Shown: in pieces, positions 53,501 to 64,000 of the stretch
Numbering within the stretch: position 1 is the stretch's first letter
Layout of the letters: each line of letters opens with the position of its first letter
Origin: Heliocidaris tuberculata
Lineage: Eukaryota; Echinodermata; Echinoidea; Camarodonta; Echinometridae
Assembly: GCA_025618425.1 (NCBI GenBank)
Contig: CM046844.1
Coordinates: forward strand, 17,912,911 to 17,976,910
DNA length: 64,000 nucleotides
Direction of reading: 5' to 3'
The notes under the pieces: model-generated
What the model was told of the DNA's origin: nothing
Database searches by the model: none
Seen by the model: the letters and a program-made list of their open reading frames with translations, nothing else
Made by a program: the position numbers and the translations under genes

Positions 53501-54612
53501 AGCAACTGAAGCAGCATGCATTATCTGCATTATTAATGCCATCAACGTTTTATTGGAGAGCTGATATCCAATCAAGATGGCAGGTAAACAACGCTTACGT
53601 GCATGCAATACGCAGTCTTTGGGATTTATCTCTCTTTTCCCCTCCTCAGGGAAACCAGGTTGCTTCGAGGAATACAGTGTGAGTTTGCATAGAGCAATAT
53701 AGGTTTTTAGTTAACATAATTTACATGTACTTCGAAAAACAAGAAATCAGAAATTCACGAAGAATTATCTTGACGTCATTTCGTCAAGAGATAAATCTGC
53801 TGACAAAGATCAAGTGAGAAATTCATGGCACTGTAATTGATGTTTGCCAACCTGTAAATGGCATTTAAAAATGATGTATGGACTTGTTTTGGAAGGATAA
53901 GCTCATGTTTTCCTAGCACATTCTTTATAAAAACATACTTTGAATAAAAAACAGGTTTCTGCGATGTAATATTGGAAATAGCGAGAGAAATATGTAGTGG
54001 GTGAGAAAGACTGATAGAGAGAGGGGGAAAGAGGGAACAATCAGTATTAAAAAGGTTGGAGGAGTGACAACATTTTCAAAATGGTAGATTTACCCATTTA
54101 AAGGTCATGTAAAGTTTTGGTAAGCCCTCAAAAACTGTTCGTCATATTTCTTCAATTTTTGTTGATAAATAGCAAGATACTAGCAATACTAAGACACTGT
54201 GAAGATTTCGCCTCCTAAAGTTTAATATTAAACAAATAAGAGGCAAAAACTAATTTATGTGCCGGGACAGGCACGTAAAATCCCAACAAAGGCAGCATGT
54301 ACGTGCTACACACTGTAAACACACGTGTAAAACCAATGATGAGTAGCTACACACAGTGCACACACGCTGTCTCTATGCGAAGCCCCAAGCTTGCTGTGCG
54401 GGGAGCCGTCGGGGTGGACGGGTCCTAGCATAATGGCAGTGATCAAGCATTCCTTACAGATATTTACACTGAAATTCACCAGAAATCATAGATGGAATAC
54501 CAAATGATATTTTACAGACATCTTTTGATACAAGGAGAGCAACATGAGACTATATCTAACATGTTTCTTTCCAATTTCCTTTTTGCTACCAATACTGTTC
54601 ATGAGCTTTAAC

Positions 54613-54649
54613 ATGCTGGATCCGACAGTATCAAGGTTGGATCCAGCAT
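54613..54649. repeat. Perfect 11-bp inverted repeat
   Basis: ATGCTGGATCC at 54613 pairs with GGATCCAGCAT at 54639 around 15 nt. It abuts the left boundary of the nested element, so it may be part of the insertion site in the outer element. Confidence 0.8.
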
Positions 54650-54650
54650 T

Positions 54651-55074
54651 CCGGGTTCTCCACTGGTCTGTATTTTGTCCGGGGGCTCTTGTGTTCGTCG
54701 GCCTCCGAAGTCAAATTTGCGGTTTCGCGACGGCGTCAAATTTGCGGTTTCATGACTGCATACGTATTATAGACAGAACTCGTTGCGATCGATCCAGAGA
54801 AGGTGGCCGTGATCGCAATGAGAATTCGACGTGGTTCATGCAAAGAGATAATGCGTTCGTGCGGGTTTCCGACATGATCATGCGAGTAAAGTTTTTATTT
54901 TAAGTCGATGCTTGATTGCGCAATGCCGCGCGGTCTTGATGCTGTCTTGTCTGTGCGTGAAAATATGTCAATTTTCATATCCGGGCACGTCAAGTTTTTG
55001 TCCGGGCGCTAAACTGGTTTTTCAAATTTTACCCGGGCGGAGCCCCCGGGTAAAACCGCTAGTGGAGAACCCTG
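54651..55074. mobile_element. Nested hAT-like element, GGGTTCTCCACT ends
   Basis: The left end CCGGGTTCTCCACTGG and the right end CTAGTGGAGAACCCTG are inverted, with two mismatches over 16 bp. AGCATT lies immediately outside both ends (54645-54650 and 55075-55080), consistent with a decayed 8-bp duplication. The CAGGG-type right terminus fits hAT. The interior is CpG- and GC-rich compared with its surroundings, with repeated TCAAATTTGCGGTTTC at about 54710 and 54737 and a CCCGGGCGGAGCCCCCGGG hairpin near the right end. The 424 bp lack a transposase frame. Confidence 0.72.
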
Positions 55075-55174
55075 AGCATTTTAGAAGTGTTGATTCACCA
55101 TTTTGAAAATGTTGTCACTCCTCGCCAAGGCTCCAACCTTTTTAATGCTGATTTACAATTTGATTTTTTAGAGC

Positions 55175-55255
55175 GAAAGGGAGAGAGAAAAACAGAGAAA
55201 GGGAGAGAGAAAAACAGAGAAAGGGAGAGAGAAAAACAGAGAAAGTGAGAGAAAG
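55175..55255. repeat. Minisatellite, 22-bp unit
   Basis: GAAAGGGAGAGAGAAAAACA repeats with a 22-bp period from 55175, 55197, 55219 and 55241, the last copy degenerating. It is head-to-tail without spacers, so not a CRISPR. Confidence 0.9.
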
Positions 55256-58200
55256 AGAAATACCGAGAGAAAGACAAACATGTGCTCCTACATAGCCATC
55301 AATCATACTGCAGAGAAAATGTCATTAAATGTACGGTTTGATTTATTATCACATTCACATGGAGTTATAAATGATCAGTCTACTTGAACACTAGCTACAG
55401 TGTAGCTGTACAGAAAAAAATATTTATGTTCCAAAAGGGGGCAATCATGTATAGATAGCTATGGGATAGCAAAGACATAAGTACAGCCTTGGAACAAATT
55501 CCATTTTTGTTGCCCTTTACTGTACATGTCACTCCATTTTTCTCCTTTGTAAGGCAATCCTATGGGGGGGGGGGGCGACAACCTTTATCATCCCCTGGAC
55601 TACGAAGACAGATAACCAAGCTAAAACCATAGAGATACTGCATCTGCATGCCAACATATTGCATCACAATTGCATCGAGTGCAATATAGGAGAGCTACTA
55701 CACTTAAAATTCTCTATTGTGCCGTCCGGAACCATCTTTTAAATAAATGATTGATGATATTTCATTTGGTTCAAAACCAGCTGTGCAGCATTCATGTTTG
55801 TAAATATTTGATACCTCGCTGGTACCAAACTGTAGATCACATGACTTTCACATCAACAATTTCAATCCATTTATGTCATGAAAAGATATACGAGAGCCTC
55901 AAAACAGCAGTCTGACCCCCCATTCACACTCGCAAATTTTATTGCATAATTATTGATGTGAAAACCATATATGTAGCTACATGTACATTTACATGAAGGT
56001 TAAGTGCTATTTCAGTATAAACCTTTTTTATTCTGACTGCTGTGCATGTATTAATGTTGAACAGCATAAACTTGGTGAAGAATCAAGGTGAATTAAAATA
56101 AATTACATTAAAATGACTGCAAGAAAAACAAAAGAGCTCCAATAAACAAAAATGTTTTGAAATAGTGTGAGCTGACCTCCCCCACAATAGTTTCTTTACA
56201 GAAAGGTTCCTTCACAAGACTTTCGTATCCTGTGTGTACATGTATGTCCCTTTCACTACATGATTCTTTAAATGTTTCTCTTTTACCAACTTCGTATAAA
56301 TTCTCTCACGTGTGAATGCCTTGAATGTCATGTTCAAGTTTAGCGAGGTCTACGCTTGCTAAAAAGTTAATGGGAAAGTGGGTAACGGTCTCTTCAAGTT
56401 TGCCATATCCACGGAAAAGCAATCATTACAAGATTAATGACAGAGTTGCTTACCATTAACAGTCAATGAGTTGTTTACTATTCAGAGTTGAAACCTCAAG
56501 TGATTTGCCATCCAGTGACAATATAAATGCACTTTCATAATTATTCGGTCTGGTGGACAGTTTAGTTGAATGGCATGTAATTATTTTTTGACAAATTATT
56601 TCAATCTGCGAGATGCAACCATTACAGAATTGTAATGGAAGTCGAGTAAAAGCCATTCTACTAACCTCATGGACTGTTTAGTACAATGGCATATACACAC
56701 TGTAGTAGTTTTTTGACCAATAATTTCAATTTATGGGATGCTACCATTACAGACTTGTAATTGAAGTCGAATGACTACATAAATTGAATTTTCAAAAGTC
56801 CACAAATACTATAAGCATTTTTTAAATGTAAAAACAACATATATCCAGTAGTTACATCAACATCTGAAATAAATTATATTTCTTGTTATGAAATCTGAGA
56901 ATTCTTTTATACACTTTGATGAGATTTTGGTAAAATATCTTTTAACTCAAATTAATAGATGTAGGAATTGTTATTTGTCTTTATATTATCTTAAATTCAA
57001 TAATATCCTCATTTCTTATTCTCCAAAATATGTATACAAGATATCCACAGTTACATTTCAACTGTATATGTATTTGTTTTCAGCAAGGATCCGTACCATT
57101 CCTTGTGTTTCACTTTACTGAGAGCTTACTTTGTGCCAATATGAACCTGAAAATTTAAGAAAATATGGAAAACACTTATTCTAGTAATATTACCTTCTGG
57201 GCATTATTTTCTAAATAACTAGTTTGACTTAACATTTAATTCTACATGTTCCGTGTGTCATTTTTCCTCGCAATACCCCTTCCAAAGACTTCAATTTCAC
57301 GTAACGAATGCCAGCCCTGCCCCGCCTCACCTCGATAGCAAATTTCATGTTCTTGTGCGTAACCTTGCCTGAGAAGGCCGATCGGATTACCAATTTTGAA
57401 AATTAGAAATCGACTTCTGTCCTATTTATGTAGGAATGCAAGGAGGGTTCTCTAGGCTCTCCGAGGGTGGGGTTTCAGCTCTACTTGTCTTGACCCTGTG
57501 CAGACTAGGAAAATTCATTGTATAGCTTCACAAAAACCTGTATAATAGTCATACGATAATCTTGTGTTTTTTTAGTCTGAGCATTGTATAACCAAATTTT
57601 ACCTAATGAAACAGTGTATACCACTGGAGCTAAACATATTGTAGGTTCGAGCATCTTTTCAAATGAAAACTCCATAAAAAATCAGGGTCCACTTCATGCG
57701 TAAACGTCATATCATACGAAAATGGTCGAAAATGGTACAACTTGTTTGGGCTTATCATGAGCACGCACTGACGCCCGGCCAGCTGTTATCTTGTGACATA
57801 AGCCGAAAATAAACATACATGTACATGTACATGTATGCTGTCAACTGACAACTTCAAAACTAGAATACATTTCTTTAAAATACATCATCTATTATCAACT
57901 GTATACATGTGTATGCCCCTGTCACTGCATATTAATTCTTTCTATGACATTTCTTTCTACAAGTTACATATAAATTTCCTCTAGTGTGAACAAGCTCTAA
58001 GAGTCAACTCCCAGCATTGTCATCGGATATTTCTTATTCCTGAACGCTAATGAATTTCTGTGCTTGAACATAATTCTTGCAGCAAACACAGATTGAGAAA
58101 AACATTTGATATACAGGCAAGAGTCACAGAAGAATTAAAGAAGAAGAAAAACAATCTCAAGGGTAAGACAAGGAGGGTAGAATTCGGTTTCAAAGTTGAA

Positions 58201-60240
58201 GAAGTTTATATGCCGGAAGGTACATGTATCCCATATTAAGAGTTAGAGACAAACATAGATCATTAATTTTTTGGCAAATATTCAGAAAAAAGTGAACACC
58301 AGCAAGACACAACTTGAAATGCTGTATTTATGTCCACTCAAACAGATTGATGTTATATACCAAAGAAATTTTTATGGTTGTGGCAAAGTTTTATGTGGTT
58401 TACTGTAGTTTCTGATGCAAATCAACAAAATTTAGAATATTATGATAGCTTGGTGACTACTGATTAAATATTGAAAATTTGAACTCACAGTTTTTTAAAA
58501 TTATTTCACTGAAATGCAGAATAAGAAATATGATCTGACATCATCTTTCTATGCCTCATTTAATTGCCTATCCCTATCAAAGCTATAAGACTGTTTAGGT
58601 GGTGCTGATCAAATAAATATTCCATATACGGAGACAACTATGCAATTATCATAACAATCATCTTCTTTTTAACTCCGTATGAACAGAACCGTGAAATTGA
58701 AACGCCATTGATCACCTATGTGCAAAAAAATATCATCTGAATGCAAATAGGTGTGGTTTATCAGCTTTACATTATTCATCACATGCAATACAATGCAACG
58801 TTATATATTCTTCTCTAAATTGCAATGACCAAATCCACTTTCAGACTGGTTACGATGAGCTGGGCGCTGTGGTGGCTTTACAACGACAATAAAAATGCGC
58901 CGCTGATGCTCATGCCAAACACGAACTCCATCTTGGTGCCTCGTCGTGAGACAAAAATGAAATCACCTTCAGGGGAAAAGAAATCATTCCTCAGTCGATA
59001 AACTCATAAGATACCCTGCACGCTGTAAATTGATCCTGCATCAGAACAAGAAATATTGATATTGTTTCATAAAATGAAAGGGATTGGTTTGCTTCCCAAG
59101 ACAGCTATTTCTAGAAGATGCTGGCAAAAATTGATACAAATACCAATTTGCATCTCTCTGAGGGAATTTTTTAGAAGTACTGCTGCTTAATATCATGGCT
59201 TTAGAACACCATAAACAGCTTTATATACTTATGACATCAAACAAGAATGAAGAAGTTTGATATTTTCAAGTTCAATTGTGGAGTTTACATTATAGTCTAA
59301 TTAATGTAATTTAATATTCATCTTTTTTGTTCATAAAGAAACACATGTATAAGGGGCACAAGTCCAAAAATGGATGAAAAGCAAAAGAAAAATACAAAGA
59401 TTAATAACTTTTTACTTTTAAGTCTTATGGGGGGGGGGGTAATAAGCAGGTTGAGCTCCCCACCCCCAGGCTAAATTGAATTTACACCTCACTAATACTC
59501 CTTACTCCATGTGAAGTACATGTATGGTCAGAACTACAATGTACATACAGTATATGGCCCAATGACTGTGTCTTACACTGTATGACCACTGACACTATCA
59601 AATTTGAAAAGAAAGTAACACTCTCAAACTGGCCAACAAAACCCCAGGTTTTACTGAACATGAAGACTACATGTAGGTCTGTACTCTCAGACTACTACTG
59701 CATGTGTGTCACCTCTGACATTTGTGGGCTCAGGAAAAACTTTGATGCTACTGACACCTTTTTCTAGTATTCCACATAGTCGTTAAGCCACTCAGAGCGT
59801 GCAGATTCACCTAAGCTGAAGGTTGCAATTGAGCTCTGGAATTATTCTTGATTAATGCAGTCAAATATTGACAAAATATGCATTTTCAAATTGAAAAAGA
59901 GAATTTTTTTTCTATTATATGCCATCTTTTCAAACACAAAATGTAACACATCCACCTGGAGAACAAGAGACTTACATGTTCATACTGTACAACCTGTAAG
60001 CTCAATCATAGATTAGTGAGTCAAAAAAGGGTCTTTCAGGTAGCCGCTAATCAAAAGAAAAGTACATACATCATGTCAAGTAGAACATGCAATTCTAATT
60101 TCTGACAGGAAACTTCTTACCAACAATGTTATTATTTATTTCAACTACATGTATAGGCCTTGCATCTTCAATATTCATTTTACAATTGAAGCCACAGTGT
60201 CAGAATAAACTTCACATGTAAAGCTACAGTCATAACATCT
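55256..60240. other. Gene-free stretch
   Basis: No gene is recognised. It holds poly(G) at 55564-55575, a tandem pair at 56500-56780, CpG-richer low-repeat blocks near 57240-57500 and 58850-59000, (TACATG)n at 57816-57835 and poly(G) at 59429-59439. Confidence 0.55.
56500..56780. repeat. Tandem duplication of a ~116-bp unit
   Basis: GGACAGTTTAGTTGAATGGC at 56555 and GGACTGTTTAGTACAATGGC at 56671 are followed in each copy by TTTTTTGAC, AT-rich sequence, ACCATTACAGA and TTGTAAT-GAAGTCGA. Confidence 0.87.
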
Positions 60241-60303
60241 GTTTGGAGCCAGAAGGGCATTAACTTTTATCATTTTTACAGAGTAAATGCCCTTCTGCGT
60301 TAA
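60241..60303. repeat. AGAAGGGC hairpin, family copy 4
   Basis: GCCAGAAGGGCATTAAC on the left pairs with GTAAATGCCCTTCTGC on the right; the core CAGAAGGGCATT is perfect. The loop is TTTTATCATTTTTACAGA. It is the best-preserved copy of the family. Confidence 0.72.
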
Positions 60304-62097
60304 AAACCTCTACATCAGCTTCAGAAAAATCTATTTACAGACGTATACGTATACTTCCAGGGATCTGTCTCGATTCCAATCCATGGAAATCTGACATAAC
60401 ACAACTACCACTGTCTAGATTTCCCTAGACATCCCACTGTGTTTTTACACTTTACAGACTTGAACTTCCTTGCTTCTCCCATCCAAAATTCAATTTGGTT
60501 GCGGGCAAAAGAAGGTGACTGAGGTTTATGGATCACCATTAACAATATTTGAGCTATGCATGGATACACCAGTAAAAGCGCCTGGTAAACAGCGGGTGAA
60601 GAAAGAGAACAAAAGCGTTCCATGCTGTTAGGATTCTGAAGAATCGGGGAGGATTTCTGAGGCGTAGGACCAACAAAGCTCGCCACCGCAGCTGGTTGAA
60701 TCTCTCTGTCTTGCTTCAGGGTTTGGAGGTATTGGGACAATAGGCAAAATCTCTGTTTGGAGTGATCCTCAGAATCACGGATCTCCCCTAATTACTCTAA
60801 AGATTCCCATGCTTATGCGATATCAGTTTTTGCTTTCTTTTGTAAACACAGTGATGAGTGCTGTTGATGGTAATCACGGTTTGAAAATACATTAACTGGA
60901 AATGCATTTTCATAATTTGACATTCAAACTACATGTACCTTTTTTAAAAATAACTTCTTTTTTTTATGAGGCAGGGGATGAATCTGGGATTCACTCTCTG
61001 GCACATTCCTTGAAAATACATGTATTCACTTGTAAAGAGCTTAATTTTTTTTCATTTCCCACTGAGGGTAATAAAGCTATACATAATGTACATGTACATG
61101 TACATGTACATGTAGCTGTTGTCTTTTCAGCATTATTGCTTTATTTGCTTGCTTCCACAAAGGGAGTTCATATTATCAAGAAGCAATATGTTGTACAAAG
61201 AGTGACTTTTTTTTTTTTTCAAACATTTTTCTCACTAAAAGTACTATAAGTAGCCTTCACACAAAGTTAGAGCTGATTTCATAAAAGAACATGACTACAT
61301 GTACACTTCAAATATGAAGGGCTACTTTTGGGTGGTCATGTCTGCAATTGAGAAAGACCCTTGTTGCTTATTCACATCCCAAACAAGAGTACTGAGGCAT
61401 TCCTTGGGAAATCCATGAAAAATGTATAGGCCTATAAAAGATCTACAAGTATGTGGAGGCTACAACACAGTACCTACTGGTTTTCTAGACTCTGATCACA
61501 GGATGGTTCCATGTAATCCCATGTATAGACTATTGTGCCCAGTTCCAGACAGGATAAGCAGAAAAGAAAAGGGGGATTAGAAACGGGTATAACTGTTCAC
61601 ACTTGAGGTTACAGGAGATAAAAAGAGGGGTGGATTAAAGACACTAATCTTAATCAATGCTGATGGGGTAACAGTATAAGCTTTGTCCTAGGAGATAGAT
61701 CACAACAGAATAGAGAACTCTTTGAATGAAAGAGTTACAAAATCTAGATTGCTTTTCATTCTAAGACTTCCTGTATATGATACTACACAATTTTTGTTCA
61801 CCTTTATTCTACCTCTATAGTCATGATTTCTGACTAGAAATTATCAAAGCAAGTAACTGTTTAATATATGTAAGAGCTTTACCTTCTATTTCTACAATTA
61901 GAAAAACAACTAACTTTTGGGCTAGAATTCTTCTTTACGCTATCAATTTCACAAGGCTAAACCCAACAAGCAGTAATCACTACCCTGCCATAACATTTTT
62001 TTTAAGGTAATGTAGTTTTATTACATGTAAGCTATCTTCCTCAGAGATTAGCTGTAATGTCCATTCAAAGAACTGCTTCCCCAAACAGTTTTACAAA
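60304..62097. other. Gene-free stretch
   Basis: A CpG-richer low-repeat block at 60360-60780 has a 111-codon minus-strand frame with a hydrophobic segment, but no donor or known domain. It is followed by (TACATG)n at 61089-61114 and otherwise unremarkable AT-rich DNA. Confidence 0.55.
61089..61114. repeat. (TACATG)n microsatellite
   Basis: This is the longest pure TACATG array in the window, about 4.3 units. Confidence 0.92.
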
Positions 62098-62099
62098 TA

Positions 62100-62287
62100 C
62101 AGTTAACTTTGCATTATAAGTCAAATCTCTTGGGACCACAAAAAATAGTTCAACTTAGGCAAAATTCGACTTACATGTAGGAAATGTAAATAATACATGT
62201 TTTGCATAGTTTGGTAAAAAAAAAAAAAATTGATTTGACTGCGGGAAAGTTCGACTTTTGCAACTTCAAGTTATGCAGGGTTAACTG
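62100..62287. mobile_element. Tc1/mariner-like miniature element
   Basis: The terminal repeats CAGTTAACTTTGCATTATAA and the inverse of CAGTTAACCCTGCATAACTT are nearly identical. TA lies just outside each end (62098-62099 and 62288-62289), as expected for the Tc1/mariner superfamily. The arms stay partly complementary further in (TCGACTT near 62169 with AAGTCGAAC-type sequence near 62250). The 188-bp element has no transposase. Confidence 0.8.
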
Positions 62288-62289
62288 TA

Positions 62290-64000
62290 CAAGCAGATTC
62301 ATTAATTACATGATAAAATTATAATTCAATGAATTGCAGCTGCTCAGACAAAAGGTCACTGACTATTATGCTGGGTATTATTAAATGCATCAATGAGGTT
62401 AGGGTAAATAAAACATCTTGCAATATTGAGTGTAAATCCCAGCTTCCTCTATCCCAAAATAGAGAGAGCTGTGAAGTACCTTTGCTGTTTCACACTCTCT
62501 AACTTTTAACACCCTCATCTTTACTCATCATATTATTTCTGGCTATCTACTCCATATAAATCTTGCACACTAGCATATGATCATTATGATGGCATAACTG
62601 GATATGTCTGAGAATACATGTAAGGGAATAAACATAAAACAGAAGAAGGGAAGACATATAGGAAGCCCAATACATGTAACTGCAGAATTCGGCATTAGAT
62701 CACACAAGATATACAGCAGATAGAAGGAAAGAAATAGAGAGAGAAAGAGAGAGAGAAGAAAAAAATAAGTGGTAGGTGGTAACAGGATTCATTTAAAGTA
62801 TATGTAGGTCTATATATGAGACAAAGTTTTGAAGGTAAAAATTGAATTAAATTAAGGAGATTCTAGACAGATAAGGCAAGAACAGATAGAAGTAAGAGAG
62901 ATAGAGAGAGAGAGAGAGAGAGCGAGTTAGAAAATGACCAGCAAAAAAGAAAAAGAGACATAAACGATGAACACAAACAGAAAGTAAGATGAAACAGAAA
63001 TACAGACAGGGATTCTGCTTGTAGTAATTACAGACACGTGGTCAGACAAGAAAATATACAAAATATGGTTTCCACTCTCTGACTGACAGCAAGAAAAAGA
63101 AACAGGCTGCCAAAGTTTTGACAGAATATAACATTGAATAGGAAGTGACACGGCTTGCTGTATGAACCTTGAAGGACAGACAAAAAATGAATCAATGGCT
63201 AGCAAAGTGGAAATGAGAGAAAATAGAGGGAAATTACTCCCAGACTAGAATACAAATTTGACCACTACTGTCCAGCATTCATATACTCTTCTGTACATTA
63301 AGCTGCTGAGTATCACAATACTTTGGTTGAAATCATGACAAAACTATCTCTCTGAAACTTTGTCTCCTACTCCTAGTTAAGACTAATTATTAATCCCTAG
63401 AACTGCAGCCAGGTTTGGCCATATAATGATTCCTACTGATACAAATCACTGATTTATGGGTATTCTATTTGAAGGAAGAAAAAAATGGTTTCCACAAGTA
63501 TGCAATTTAGATCGAGATATGGGAGAAGAAAATCACCAACCATTCTTGAGTTTAAAACAGAACGAATCGACACTACGTTTAGTAGCAAAAGTGAATACAT
63601 TTATTTATAAATGTGTACCCGGTATGTGCTGTATAGTGTACTGTAATACAGGGATGTAAAGAATAGCCTTGTACACATACACGTACATGTTGTCACATCA
63701 CTTAATAATCCTACATGTTTTAGCTTATCTACGTAAATTTTAGTTGAATAACTGCCAAGGAAGGAACTCCCACTGGGACACACAGCACACTTCCTACATG
63801 TACATGTACATGTACCATGGTGTAGTGTTTCTTCGAAATCGCTTTGAAAGGCGCTGTAGTTTCGGGAAGTCAATGCAACTCAACAGAAGATCAAACTGCC
63901 TACAACATGTACAAAATATGTTTTTAAAGCAGATAAACAAAACAAAGTCTTACTTTTCTTTTTAAAAAAAAAAGGAAATGAAAAATCATTGAACCGACTG
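62290..64000. other. Gene-free stretch with GA tracts
   Basis: It holds (GA)n near 62738-62757 and 62898-62924, and (TACATG)n at 63795-63814. No gene is seen up to the window edge. Confidence 0.6.
62898..62924. repeat. (GA)n microsatellite
   Basis: A nearly pure GA run within a purine-rich stretch. Confidence 0.9.

Larger units (their letters stand above)
50918..54038. other. Gene-free stretch with GA/GACA satellite
   Basis: No gene is seen. There is an imperfect duplication at 52321-52440, a poly(T)/poly(G) tract at 52723-52741, a 36-bp tandem pair at 52983-53056 and a long GA/GACA array at 53098-53500. Confidence 0.55.
54039..55153. mobile_element. Outer inverted-repeat element containing a nested insertion
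   Basis: A 47-bp left end beginning AATCAGTATTAAAAAGGTTGGA and continuing GGAGTGACAACATTTTC recurs inverted at 55097-55153. The right arm carries about 10 extra bases (GCCTTGGCGA in left-arm sense) in the middle. The ends therefore define a foldback or TIR element of about 1.1 kb. A hAT-like element (54651-55074) sits only 16-22 bp from its right arm. The left interior has TTAAAGGTCATGTAAAG at about 54099 and a GC-rich piece near 54360-54425. GA-rich DNA flanks both sides. No transposase is encoded, and no clear outer target duplication is seen. Confidence 0.75.

Noticed and set aside
53029..53608. Several 144-173-codon frames on both strands
   Set aside because: They are translations of the GA/GACA satellite and give only Arg/Glu or Ser/Leu runs.
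55175..55255. Regular 22-bp repeats considered as a CRISPR-like array
   Set aside because: Units are adjacent with no spacers, and the DNA is eukaryotic. It is a purine minisatellite.
60405..60740. Minus-strand 111-codon frame with an internal hydrophobic stretch, considered as calsyntenin exon 1
   Set aside because: No GTAAG or GTGAG donor follows the hydrophobic part, and the phase needed by the exon at 36552 could not be met.

Overview
The window looks like animal nuclear DNA from a marine deuterostome. An echinoderm, probably a sea urchin, is my best guess. It is AT-rich, with almost no coding sequence and many microsatellites. The palindromic octamers TACATGTA and TAGGCCTA recur throughout, and short non-autonomous DNA transposons are scattered across it. 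Nothing bacterial or viral is visible. The species is an inference from sequence texture plus one gene; no alignment was run.

The only gene I can support is a calsyntenin (CLSTN family) homologue on the minus strand. Two adjacent internal exons are visible, at 36234-36552 and 33785-33993. Both have canonical splice sites, their phases match, and together they encode the first cadherin repeat and the start of the second. The gene continues toward lower coordinates. I could not find the signal-peptide exon (expected above 36552) or the exons after 33785, so most of the window is probably intron or flanking DNA.

From left to right: 1-8146 is mostly unique sequence with a small hairpin near 7.6 kb and a possible regulatory block at 6.66-7.43 kb. 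8147-8733 is a near-perfect foldback element with TTAA duplications. 8734-18842 is mostly unique with purine tracts. 18843-19348 is a second TTAA foldback element, carrying a CRE palindrome in each arm. 20016-20607 holds a repeat built from GAAACTTTAAGTTAG-like phrases, followed by a perfect hairpin. 20.6-33.8 kb is simple-repeat-rich unique DNA. 33.8-36.6 kb holds the two calsyntenin exons, with a third TTAA element in the intron between them. 37-41.5 kb has tandem duplications, a CAC/CAT tract, a polypyrimidine region and a ~155-bp minisatellite. 42566-43002 is a complete hAT-like miniature element with exact 8-bp target duplications. 50779-50917 is a double-hairpin element. 54039-55153 is a nested pair of inverted-repeat elements. 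62100-62287 is a Tc1/mariner-like miniature element.

The most interesting material outside the gene is the set of ~60-nt AGAAGGGC hairpins (7.6, 24.6, 42.3 and 60.2 kb, with a relative at 20.6 kb) and the well-bounded miniature elements. Nearly all long open frames here are artefacts of simple repeats or inverted repeats.
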